A DNA stretch of 64,000 nucleotides, from NCBI GenBank assembly GCA_032622095.1, contig CP136067.1, positions 62,072,893-62,136,892 of the forward strand. The letters run 5' to 3'. The first letter of the stretch is position 1. Every line of letters starts with the position of its first letter. Positions 11,514-23,000 of this stretch are shown piece by piece. The notes beneath the pieces were generated by a model. It saw only the letters and a program-made list of their open reading frames with translations. It was not told where the DNA came from and searched no databases. The position numbers were made by a program, and so were the translations under genes. The DNA comes from Siphonodentalium dalli. Its lineage: Eukaryota; Mollusca; Scaphopoda; Gadilida; Siphonodentaliidae.

Positions 11514-12976
11514 GTACCGTAGCGGTAAGAAAGTGGTACTGTTCTATTTAATATTGGCAAAGTTTGAATCATTGTGCGTTATGAGACTTTTTGTCGCATG
11601 TAACACTATGGATCTAAAGTATGACCGAAATTAAAACAATATAGACAGGTTTATGTGAGATTACTTCAAACTTCGCAACGCAAGAGAGGCTATTATATTG
11701 TAATTGAGTGACAGAACAACCCATGGTTATAATATGTTTACAAAACAAGGTCCATGACGGTTTTAATAGGTTACTATTCTAAACATCGCAAAATCTAAAA
11801 AAAAAAAAAACAAACAAACAAAAAATAATGAAGAGCAACATGCAGTGACTCAACTGGTTGATTCTGTTCGACATAAATATATAAACCATCAGTCTTTCGA
11901 CATTTTAAGTACGACGGTTGATGTACATGTAGTCCCAAACCTGCCAAATATTTCAGTCTGTTTGCTTTGGTTTTGATTTTTTGTGTATTGCCTTTCCGCT
12001 CCTAGGACATACCACCAGATCGTCGTTTTCATTTACAAATAAGGATGCATAGATGGCTAATTGCAATTGGGAATCCAATGCACACAACTAACACGACCAG
12101 AACACCGTTAACATGGTTTTGTTACTTTTCGGCACCCTTATAATTTTCGATTTTATTGCGAATGACATTTCAAAACGCATGCATCCAAGTGACCTAATTC
12201 TGGTTGCATTGTAGCTGACACTGTTATGCCATTGGGATCCATTTCAAGCATGTGAATCATCCCACATGAAATTTAGGCACTATAGCTTCGCGTACGGGCA
12301 CATGCATACCAAGGACATTCTGGTAATGGAAATATAAATCAGACAAAGAACGATATCGTGTGTGCTGGACAGCACACTATAATATTCTCGGCCTCAATTC
12401 ATTTCCAAGGGATTCAATCAAATTCTGTTGTATCACCAGAACGTCAACGTCAGCAATCAACCACCACATAGCATATAGCCACTTCAAACACATGATCAGC
12501 CAATGATTGAACAATGGCTGCGCTACCCTAGCTGTCCCGGCGACGCTATTTTGTTAAAGTGTGTATAACTGATTGTCAACAGGGAGAAGGAGAGCAAGTT
12601 TTTTTATAACTTGTCGCCAATCCCTTTTTATTTTGATTCATTTGTTTAAACGAAAAGACGACACTATATCGTGACTGTTCATGCAACGCACATCAGGATA
12701 GATCCCAGTTTGATCCACAAAATAAAGCAAAAGTAAATGCCACATAAACACAGACAGCAAACGCACAAAGACCTGAAATAGATAATGCAATATGTGCTCT
12801 CATTGTAATTGTAAATACACAATTCCGTGAGGTATATCCGCTTAATGTTCCTCCTTTCCAGTTGCGTCTACGACCCACAATGCAAAAGCTGCGCACCTTA
12901 GCATCAACGGGTACCAAATATGAACCATGACCATAAAACCCAATCGAACGGCGCATACACACGCATACAGAAGTGA
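11514..12976. other. No supported gene
   Basis: An A-rich run ending in AAACAAACAAACAAA lies at about 11,797-11,825 and could be the tail of the upstream LINE remnant. Otherwise I see no gene, array or inverted repeat. Confidence 0.4.
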
Positions 12977-14150
12977 CTCGATCCAATTCAATTCAATTTT
13001 TTATTATCTCCGTCCACTAATTTGTGGAACTGGAGGTAGACATTTATATATTATCATACATAATGTCAACAAATGTTTAAAAATAATGAAAACTCACACA
13101 CACACACACAACATCGAGATAATAACATACAGAAATATAATTAAATACACACTTAGCTGGGAAAGCTGCACTGGGACCATGTTTATATACGTACAGGAGG
13201 GCATGCATGTAGATTCGATTTAAAATAATTTAAATGGCTGCTTTGTTAACTATTTCCGATGCAAATCTGGCTAATTTAAACATGTTTGTTTTATTTCCGT
13301 CATTAAAAAGAATTTTTAGTTTTTCATAGGTAGGATTACTTTAAAAGTATGTTTTCAGATAGGTTCTTCGGGAGGACGGAAGTTCGTTGCATATGAATAG
13401 ATAATGGTATTCGTTACCCGGTGTATCTTCACCGCAAAGTTGGCAACGTGAACAAGGAACTTCTGAGCTTTTCCAACTGGAAACTTCAATAGAGAGCCGA
13501 TTATTTGTAGTTCTCAATTTGATCAGGTATGAACTGAATTTTGGCGGCAGTTCTAAAAGATATTTCTCTATGCCAAAATATACTTTTATTTTTATATAGA
13601 GTACACTTTGAGCTCTGGGCTAAAGTTTCGTTCCATCATTGCAAGTATTGGTCCTTTAACGACTGTTCAACATATCGAGCAAGGTATTCACCATCACCAA
13701 CCGACTGAGCATCCCATATATAGGTAAGACCAGATTTATTGAGTATATCTTTTACTCTATTAAGCCAGGGGTTTTCAATCCAAGAACAAAGCGCATAAGA
13801 GTACAAATATTGATATACAACACTCGACAGGTTATATGAATATCGGTTGACAAGTTTTGCCCATAATCGTATCATAGACGTTTCAATATGAATATATATC
13901 GGATAGCATCCACTTTCTCCATAAACCATACAACTAGGCGTACTTGGTTTCATTTTTTAGTTGCATCCGTTCAAAGCAATCAGTTTTCCCAAACCCAAAC
14001 ACATCACACCCATATAGCATTACTGGAAGGACCATTTTATTAAAAAGGTCAATTTGGCAATCGAAAGCAAGATTATATTGTCTGATTTTCCTTACACGCC
14101 AAACATAGACGAAATCGTTTTTTCTCATCCGCGGTAGTGCGTTGGTCACA
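12977..14150 (-). pseudogene. 5'-truncated LINE: RT C-terminus and zinc knuckle
   Basis: Reading the minus strand, 14,149-13,934 gives LFNKMVLPVMLYGCDVFGFG, the conserved region after the RT palm. After a frame change, 13,953-13,636 gives STPSCMVYGESGCYPIYI and later MIRLWAKLVNRYS, the usual C-terminal domain of this LINE class. A third segment (about 13,530-13,370) gives LRTTNNRLSIEV and a CSRCQLC...EYHYLFIC zinc knuckle. The frame closes with a stop at 13,230-13,232 after ARFASEIVNKAAI. The 3' UTR ends near 12,980 in a short (TTGAA)n tail, a common LINE 3' end. At least two frameshifts and 5' truncation make it inactive. Confidence 0.88.
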
Positions 14151-14325
14151 CTACGTTGGTAACTATTTTGGCCACTGTTGCCATGACATCAATATATATG
14201 GTACAGTACATTGTGTAATTTATTTCTGGCATATGGTCTGCTCATGATTAATCGGTTGTCCAGAGATAAAACTCTATGGAAAACTGGCGTTGGATCTCGG
14301 GACCGGTAATCACAATCCACAAATC

Positions 14326-14380
14326 ACCAGACATCATCATCATCATTATCATCACCATCATCATCATCAACATTCTTAAT
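14326..14380 (+). repeat. (CAT/ATC)n microsatellite
   Basis: Imperfect trinucleotide run of CATCATCATCAT with CACCAT and ATTATC interruptions. It creates a polyisoleucine-like ORF that is not a gene. Confidence 0.95.
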
Positions 14381-14794
14381 ATTACATGTACATTATATCT
14401 GTTATTCATCTTGTTTAAACATTTGTGTAAATATTATTGGGAGAGAGGCCACATTATGGTGTTATAACGTGTGCCCCAAATCCCTTGTAACGTGTGTTGC
14501 AATAAATAAGTTTAAACCAACTGGCGTTGGGAGAAGCACAGAAGCATCATCACGCAACAACCTGATAGAGTTAGCAACTATAAAATACTGTTACCCATTT
14601 AGACTCTGGCCATCTTGAAATTTTATGGCAAAATGTTATCGGTACACGTTGCACACGTATGGTGTATATATCAAATGTGAAGTGTAATAGCCACACTGAT
14701 CCCAGCATTAAACGCCGACATCGCACAACGATGTCTCTGCGCCACGATTCAATGCATGCAAGTCTCCAAACGACAGTCGCCACCAATTGCTTAT

Positions 14795-15005
14795 GTTACG
14801 CCAGTTTTGGATGCAACTGACTACTTTTGATGCAACTAACGAGTTCTGATGTAAAATCGCCAGCTTTGGATGTAACTAACGAGTTTTTATGTAAAATCGC
14901 CAGCTTTTTTTATGTAAAATAAGGTCAACACTTTAAATTGCCAGCTTTTGATGTAAAAACAAAACAGGTAACGAGTTTTAAAGTAAAAAAAAAACCGCCA
15001 ACTTT
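14795..15005 (+). repeat. Short degenerate tandem repeat
   Basis: Units of roughly 40 bp share GCCAGCTTTTGATGTAA and AACGAGTTTTGATGTAAAAT, with indels in A and T runs. The array ends just before the zinc-finger fragment. Confidence 0.75.
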
Positions 15006-15009
15006 TGAT

Positions 15010-15255
15010 CGATTTTGGATACCTTTGACGTGTGTCAGAAGGAATGCAGTCATATCTGGAGTCTGACCATGAATAAGACGACCAACGCCGGTGATCGACC
15101 ATACGAGTGTGACATGTGTCATAAGACATTTAGTGATTCAGAAAACATGACAACACATATCAAAATTCAAACCGGCGTTCGCCCATACGCGTGCGGTATG
15201 TTCCAGAAGGAAATCAGTCATTCTTGAGTCTAACAACGCACGGCGCCTAAACACA
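15010..15255 (+). pseudogene. Broken C2H2 zinc-finger fragment
   Basis: About two and a half C2H2-type fingers can be read. Finger 1 (FDVCQKECSH...LTMNKTTN) has lost its first cysteine and both histidines. Finger 2 (CDMCHKTFSDSENMTTHIKIQ) keeps Cys2 and one His, but the second zinc histidine is Gln. Finger 3 (CGMFQKEISHS, then LSLTTHG after a one-base frameshift near 15,224) lacks its second cysteine. The linkers AGDRPYE and TGVRPYA are the classical TGEKPY-type linker, which makes the family assignment secure. Zinc ligands are missing in every finger and no upstream or downstream exon is seen, so I call a decayed fragment of a Kruppel-type gene or retrocopy. Confidence 0.75.
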
Positions 15256-17929
15256 CCCGGTACAATCAGGGCGAAGTCGACCCCAGTCCTATTCCATGTC
15301 TGTTAAAATCAATTGTGGTTAACATACAGGCAGATGACATACCGGTGTCACATACAACACTGGCAGGAAAGATGTATGTCATGCCCACCGGTACCGAATG
15401 CTAATACACATTTGAAGGAAGGACTCACATATCTGGCGACCACGTTTCGACATTTCACAATCGTCGAAAACTCGCAAGGTGATGGAAGGGTCGCTGAACG
15501 TTGGCGTAAAAGCTGAGTCTAAGTTACGACCACCCAATTTCAAGCAACTCACACCACCATGCAAGTCATATAAAACCATCAAACAATATAGACACGTCAC
15601 CAATCAGAGCACCCGGCAATCGAACACAACCGAATCAGCAAACAATGCCGCTCGCAACGAAGAAACTGCATGCCAAGCATTTCAGATAGCAACCCTGAAC
15701 AATCGAGACAAGAAAAAGTCAATTCGATTAGGAAGACAGATTCTTAGTGCACCTCGGTTAGTAGAGGCCCATACAATATTAGCAGTTTGAAGTTTGCCGT
15801 TTTACAATCTAAACCTCTCCACTTATTGTAACTCACTGCATTCGCTAGCAGCATGACACCAACAGCAATGACTAGTGTGTGACATACGGGAATGCAACTA
15901 CTATTAGTGTAAACGAACAGAAAGATATACAGGTTCAACATACTCTTACAACGTAATAGCCATCTTCCAGCTGTTTTTAATTTTACACACAAAAGTGCGA
16001 CAGACGTTCTTCAACGAGATTTGTGTTGCTCCACGCTGTTGAAAATGTTCTAAATCCGTTTAATTTGATTAATGTTTATATTGCATAATTTGCATATTCA
16101 GTCCATGTAAGAGTATTTAACGTACTAAATGACCTATTATTATCACAGGAACTGGACCGGGTGTAGCATAAGTGAACATAGTTTGCGACTACCAAGTGGA
16201 TGTGAAGATATATTCAGGGTTTATTTAGATTATATTTTATAAAATAACATGTTTGGAGCGCGAATTGATCCATTAAAGATGCTATTTTGTATTTACCTTT
16301 GTCTATATGGATTTAATATTTAATGTTCTAGAGGGAAACCAAACATTATTTTGCTTATTTGCCAGTAATGATAATGACAATGTAGGTTTAGTTTATATCT
16401 CATAATTTGTTTTCAACTTTTTATCAACACAACAAAGCAGAAAATTGTGTTTCTTTACTAAATACTCATTGATGAGTAGTTCCCTTAGGAAACTGTTGAA
16501 CTTATATATTTTCCACCAATTAATATGAATACTTCTGCATGTGTGCTATACTCGTTTAACTGTCGTCTGCTTATACTTCCTGAACATACCTCCAGCTGAG
16601 TAATTGACTATTCCAATATATACTTTAATGACCGATGGGAGAATCTATTTAATAAAGAAAGGATTAAATTAGATATTTTATGTTGATATAACTGGAGATC
16701 TTGAACCCTGAATATAAGTTTAAGTTTGTTGACAATATATAGGCAATACTGACACCTGCTTTAACCCAGCGTCCCATAGTATAGGGAAATTGATACTGAA
16801 CTGCCAGACGATTAGTACCCAGCACACATGTGTACGTGTGATTGTGTGGGGTCAGATAATATTAATATTTCCACCCTGGTTAAGTTGTCCTGCTAATTTT
16901 CTATGATTCTGGTGGGTCCTGCTAAATTGCGATGATGCTGGTATGGCAAACTGATGTTGTTAAGAAAAAGTACCGTTATACACCGTAACGAAGTTATATG
17001 GGGTATATTGGAATCAGCTTATCTATCTGTCTGTCCGCCCGTCTGTCAGTGCGTCCGTCCGTTGACCCGATAGCACTTGCAATTGATAGATGATGTAGGG
17101 CTCAAGTGGAAAGTTTTTGCTAAGTGATTCCACTTAATATGGACCCCTCAACTGTGTCCAGAATTGATTTGTGTGTAGCCTTAGATTGATACCACTTAGT
17201 GTCCATCTTATGTGGTACAAAATGGACCGAACTTGTACTTGGTATGTCCATCTTGTGTGGTCAGCACTGAGCACAAACAATCCACTGGGCCATTATTAGA
17301 CACACACATCACTTGAAGAATTCCAGCTACAAGGAGTCAATGTATATGCCACACAAAACCAACACTATTAAAACTATTAAAATAAATACTCAGAAATGGA
17401 CCACGTAAGTTTGCAATCAGTCTATGCTTCAGACTGAAGATCAGATCAATAACATTCTGGTGAAAAATACAATACTATTGCTAAATATAAAGTTTGGTGC
17501 ACACGAGTGTCATTTGAAATTTCATATCAAGCCATTATCCTTATCAATACTATGTTGTTGGAAATTAATAATCAATCTTATTTGCAAGGTAGCACTTAGG
17601 ATATCCTCTCGCACATTTTTCTCAAGTTTCACTTATATACCCAATTTGAACACAATATTATAACCACTTAAGAACTGACCAAATACAAAATTAGCCACAT
17701 AAGGAAACAAGAGCCTAAGCACCGCCAGACGTGGCATAATACGCCGGTTTGCAAAGTAAATAGTTGTCATCTTTCAATTAGTATAAAAGAAAATTGGCTA
17801 TCAGGCCTGGTACCAAGCCCCAATTCGAAGTTGACATGTATTGTGATGTAATAAACTAACATACACAATAGAATAACGCAAAAATATAATCTGGAAGCAA
17901 TAATATGCAAAATGTCTTAAGTGCAAAAG
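15256..17929. other. No supported gene
   Basis: A 103-codon ORF (15,479-15,790) is basic and polar with no recognisable domain. A block near 17,020-17,065 is rich in CTGTCCGCCCGTCTG-type pyrimidine repeats like those at 63,765-63,815. No RNA gene or clear array seen. Confidence 0.4.
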
Positions 17930-18245
17930 GCCCACAAATTTCGGAAAAATTCATCGAATTCGAACTTGACCTGTCTATTGGTATGACTATAATAATGACT
18001 GAGCCACATACCAAGGTTAGTTGTGAGCAAATAATCCAAACTCAAGTTATCATCCGGAAACCAAAATGTTGACGTAAAAATTTAATTTTCCAAGTTGAAA
18101 AAGGCCCATAACTCTGGCAAAAATCATCGGGCCGAATCCAAATTTGAACTTGACTTGTATTTTCGTATAACTGAGCCACAAACCAAGTTTAGTTGTGATA
18201 AAATAATCCAAACTCAAATTATCATCCGGAAACCAAAATGTTGAC
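17930..18245 (-). repeat. Two tandem copies of a ~190-bp repeat
   Basis: The segments ending at about 18,062 and 18,240 both contain AGGCCCA, CAAACTCAA(G/A)TTATCATC and CGGAAACCAAAATGTTGAC. The reverse complement, GGTTTCCGGATGATAACTTT, appears at 63,825-64,000 beside a CCGTCCGTCTG block, so this is a dispersed family. Confidence 0.8.
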
Positions 18246-18502
18246 ACTGACTGATAACATAAAACGGTCGTATAACAACTTCATAATGTACCCTCGGTGA
18301 GTAGAGCCATCACTTGTGAGGTAAATTTGTGGAAATCGGACGTAGAAGATGGATTTTTGTGGTGATTTTCCGCTTGTGGCTCGCAGCTCATAACTTTGAA
18401 TTGCGCTTAAATTGCATTTTCTGAATCAAACAGCTAATAATTGAACGTCGACGTATGTTGGGTGCACTATAATTGGTAACACCACTTCAGAAGTGTGTAC
18501 AA

Positions 18503-18640
18503 GAAAACCATAGTCATAAATGGCAACGCCCTCAAGATCATATTATTACACATATATAAAATATAATGGTTTCATGAATTCCGCTAAAATAACTAATCCT
18601 TCAAACAATTACAATTACGGCTTATCACTCATTCACTACA
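18503..18640 (+). repeat. Dispersed repeat that hosts the giant element (left part)
   Basis: Matches 28,838-29,025 (shared ACAAGAAAACCATAGTCA, AAGATCATATTATTA, TACGGCTTAT). The repeat resumes at 22,953-23,000 (CTCTAAATGCGGACCAAA) after the inserted element, mirroring the uninterrupted copy at 28.8-29.06 kb. Confidence 0.75.
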
Positions 18641-18642
18641 TA

Positions 18643-19930
18643 GTCTGGTCGATAAAAGGTTTGACCTAGAAAAAATTTGGACTAAGTTGGTTTGTATATC
18701 ATTTTGAAGAGGAATATATCCTCCATAACATATCCAAAATCCGCTAAAATCCGCTTTGAGCATTTTTTGTAATTCAAGATGGCTGCCATTTTCATATAAG
18801 TCAGCTTGATGCAATTATAGTGATAACATCTTGTCATATGTATACACATGTATACATTTTTGTGAAGCTAAGACATAACGCCAACTTTATGTGCCAAAAT
18901 TGGAACTCCCGTCCAAGATGGCCGCTAAAATGGCGACCGGAAGTGGAATTTTTACGTTTTTTTTAATAATATCTTTAAGATAAGTTTCCGTGGTTTGGAA
19001 CTGGTTAAGAATTTTACCTTTATTTTGTATTTAGCATGTTAACTGACCATTGGGGCAATGAAATATGCTGTTCGTGAGGTACACACCCCTTCTGATCACT
19101 CAAAAATTCGATTTCACAAAACGCGGTATAACATTTCACAAAAGATCCCCAAGATTCTAATCATATTTCATCAAGAAGTGGGAAAAACTGTGCAATGTAA
19201 CTGATCCATTCTATATCTTATTGATATTCGAACTCAATGGTACCAAAATTGTCACTTTGGCTCAAAATGGCTGCCAAAATGGCCGCCAAGATATGGGAAA
19301 TGGTAATTATTATCCCAGCGTACCACGCAACCGCTTACAAGTTATGGTGATGCACACAGTTGACTATTATGTCTTATATAGCTTGAGTACTAACATTTCT
19401 GATGCACCTTTGGTATTTTGTTACTATTTTAACCACTGAAATTACAAGAATTATTCGAAATTTTCTGTCACAATCCTGATATCAAAATCGGCAAAAAATC
19501 GCTGTTCAGGTTTGAGCCATTTTTTTAAATTAAAATGGAACCATGTTTGGTATCAAAGATGTTTATTGTTTTCATATGTGTTACATGTGTCATACTGAGT
19601 TGTTTTAGACAAAATTACTCAAGATGGCTTCCAAAATGGCAACCAAGTTTGGTAAACATTATTATATACATATACATGTGTGTATATACGTGGTGTATAT
19701 GTATACATAATCAATTGTGACTCACGTGCTACTTAATTAACTAAATGTTCTATTCTGATAGTCCCGGTACCCTACGAGTCATGACAAATTCATTTTGATG
19801 AATGCAATACGGATTTTGTCTAAAACTTTCTTGTTTTTGAACGGAAATGGGCAGAACGTTGAAACCGAACTGAGATGGATCATATTATGTGGCTATTCTG
19901 GTCCATTAGCATCAACATTGATCAACTTAA
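18643..19930 (+). repeat. Left arm of the giant palindromic element
   Basis: Carries AAGATGGC(T/C)GCC-type motifs at about 18,776, 18,903, 19,266 and 19,620. Its inner ~185 bp (19,745-19,930) is the reverse complement not only of 21,655-21,860 but also of 34,700-34,890, the flank of another 42-bp array. The inner part of the arm is therefore a conserved unit with the satellite. Confidence 0.8.
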
Positions 19931-21540
19931 TACAGTGTGTATGTCTGTTGACTGTCTGGTTATAGGCGATGTGAGTAGGTATACATGGAATTATTGTATT
20001 CATGAATGGTGTGAATAGTTATACAATGTGTGACTATATGGCCATGGATGGGATGTCCATAGTGAGATGTATAGGTATATAAGGAGTAGCTGTATGCTGA
20101 TGTGTGAGGTGAACATGTTTACAGCGAGTGGCTGTCTGTTCATTGAAGTGGTGTATGGTCATAACGAGAGCAGCTACACTGTCCTGTATGTATACATGGA
20201 GTGACTGTGTGGTCAGTGGTGGGCTGTACATATGTACATTGGGTGGATGTATTGTCATGGGCGGGTGTTGGATGTATGGTTGTGGATGGGTGTATGTATA
20301 AATAGGGTGTGGTTGTGTGGTTATGGGCAATGTGTATATGTGTACATGGAATGACTGCACGGTCATTGTTGAAGAGTATATGCATACATGGAGTACAATT
20401 TGATGGCCATTGGCAGCTAGTGTATACAAAGAGCAACCTCGTGGTGATGGATGGGATGTATATGTTAATATGTACTATTGTATTGTCATCGGTGGTGTGT
20501 ACAAGCATACAGTAACTAGCTGAATGCTCGTGGAGGGGGTGTATATGTATACAGCGAGTGGCTGAATTGTCACGATTGAGCTGTATATGCAAGTCTGAAG
20601 TGCACGAATGGCCGTGTGTGCGGGGTATTGGTATATCTAAAAGGGTTGTATGGCCATTGGTGAGGTATATATACACACCTGGAGTGACGCTGTGGTCATG
20701 GGTGAGGTGTATATGTATATCACGAGTGACTACATGGCCATGGCACGGCAAATATGTACATAGGTATATGGGGATTGACAGTATGACAAAATTAATGGTG
20801 GGGTGAATTGATATACAAGGAGTGAATATGATCACGACTGTTGTTTATGCGTATACAGCGAGAAGCTGAAATGTCATGGGTCAGATGTGTATGCAAGTCT
20901 GGAGTGTATGAATGGCCGTATGCGCGGTACGAGACATTGATATATCTAGAAGGGCTGTAATGCCACTTTTGTGAGGTTATATGTATATACCTAGAGTGAC
21001 TCTATGGTTTTGGGTTGGGTATATGTGTATATCTTGAGTGGCTATATGGTCATGGGTGTCGCAAATATGTATATATACAGGGAGTGAGACTGTATGACCA
21101 CTGGTGAGGCAAATAGATATACAAGAAGAAATATATGACAATGAATGTAGCGAACAGGTATGGGGTGACTGTTTGGTCATCGGTTAGGTGTACATGTATA
21201 TATTTAGTGGCTGTATAGCTATGCATGTGGCAAATACATATACATGGAGTGACTGTATGGCCTATGGTTAGGTGAATAGGTATACAAGAGGTTACTTTGT
21301 GTTCATGTATGTAGTGAATATGTATACAGGTCATGTGATGTGTAGGAGTATACCTGGTGTGTCTGCAATGTTATTCACGGCTATATGGCCATGCGTTGGT
21401 GTGGGTAAACCCAATTGTGGCTGTATGGTAATAGGTGAGGTGTATGTCTATACAGCGAGTGGCACATGGCCATTTACGTGGTATTCATGTATGTATATAT
21501 GGAGTGACTGCATGCTCATGTGTGATTTGTACCGGTGCAC
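19931..21540 (+). repeat. 42-bp satellite core of the giant element
   Basis: Degenerate 42-bp units in the same orientation as the 8.2-9.4 kb array (GGTGAGGTGTATATGTATA, GAGTGACTGTATGG). Most units retain length, so the minus strand is open for 231 codons with a 14-residue period. A conserved end block (TTTCCACAATAACTCAA) follows at about 21,555. Confidence 0.9.
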
Positions 21541-21654
21541 CTTTGTGTGACTATCACTTTCCACAATAACTCAAGGATATGTTAATCGATAGAGGTAATA
21601 TCAGAGTGTTCTCCACATTAATTGCGTTTTATATGCAATGTGAAGAAAACGGTT

Positions 21655-22950
21655 TTCCTGACAATAGTTTATAAGTTTTTGATGCTAATGGGCCAGAGTA
21701 GCCACATAATATGATACCTGTCAGTTCAGGTTCAACGTTCCGTCCGTTTCCGTAAAAAACATGGACATAATCCCAAAAGAGGTGTTCGGCAAAATTCATA
21801 CTGCATCCCTTAAAATTAATTTGTCGTGCCCCATAAGGTTTTGGGACAACCATAATATAAGATTAAGTTGTCAATTGATTAAGTAGCATGTTTTATAACC
21901 AAGTGAAACACAATTTGCTACAATTTCGGAACAGCCGAGAATAATGTTCGGAATATAAACTTTTTAATAAATTTGGTTGCCATTTTGCATGTAATCTTGA
22001 GTAATATTGTCTAAAACACCACACTATGCCATATTTGAGGCATATCAAAATAAAAAGAACCTTTGATACTAAAGATAGTGATTTGTTAGCAGAGTTTGAT
22101 GCTGTTTGTGATATAAAAATCCCATAATTCTGGTAATTTCAGAATGTTAAATAGTAAAAATTAATAAAGGTGCATAAGAAATGTTGGTATTCAATGTATA
22201 TAATATGGAATGTGTACATCACCATAAATTGTAAGCGGTTGCATGGCACGTTAGGATAATAATTAACATTTTTCCATATTTTGGCGGCCATTTTGACAGC
22301 CATTTTGAGCCAAAGTGACAATTTTGGTACCATTGAGTTCGAATATCAATAAGATATAGAATGGATCACTTAAATTGCACAGTTCGTCCCACTTCTTGGT
22401 GAAATGTGACCAGAATCCCAAAGGGGATCTTTTGTAAAATGTTATACCGCGTTTTGTAAAATCGAATTTTTGAGTGATCGGAAGGGTGTGGACCCACACG
22501 AACAGCATATATCATTGCTCCAATGGTCAGTTAACATGCTATATACAAGATAAAGTTACAATTCTCAACCAGTTCAAAACCTCAGAAACTTATCTTAAAA
22601 GTATTAGTACAAACGTATAAATTCCACTTCCGGTAGCCATTTTGGTGGCCATCTTAGACGGGAAGTTTCAATTTTGGCACATAAAGATGGCGTTATGTCA
22701 TAGCTTCACAACAATGTATACAAGTGTATACATATGACAAGATGTTCTCACTATAATTGCATCGAGCTGACTTATAGGAAAATGGCAGCCATCTTGGACG
22801 CCATCTTGAATTACAAAAATTGCTCAAAGCGGATTTTAGCGGATTTTGGATATGTTATAGAGGAGAGCTTCCTCTTCAAAGTGATATAAAAACCAACTTA
22901 GTCCAAATTTTTTCTAGGTTGACCATAACATTTGAGTTTATCGACCAGAC
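21655..22950 (-). repeat. Right arm of the giant palindromic element
   Basis: Reverse complement of the left arm with scattered substitutions and small indels. GGCGGCCATTTTGACAGCCA near 22,283 mirrors the motif near 19,266. The stretch 21,880-22,010 serves as an empty-site reference for the MITE insertion at 34.9 kb. Confidence 0.8.
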
Positions 22951-23000
22951 TAACACCCGAAAGCCTCTAAATGCGGACCAAAACTCTACTAATAGGATTA

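Larger units (their letters stand above)
18641..22952. mobile_element. Giant palindromic element, TA-flanked, 42-bp satellite core
   Basis: The outer ends are TA then GTCTGGTCGATAAA on the left (18,641) and the complement TTTATCGACCAGAC then TA on the right (22,952). Arms of about 1.29 kb (18,643-19,930 and 21,655-22,950) are imperfect reverse complements along their whole length. Matched examples are AAAAAATTTGGACTAAGTTG with its complement near 22,895-22,920, GGTACCAAAATTGTCACTTT with AAAGTGACAATTTTGGTACC, and AACGCGGTATAACATTT with its complement near 22,440. The ~1.7-kb centre is a 42-bp satellite. TA duplication is the signature of Tc1/mariner-type insertion, but the arms are far longer than usual and no transposase is encoded. 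No functional ORF is present; the 231-codon ORF at 20,140-20,835 is satellite. Confidence 0.85.
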
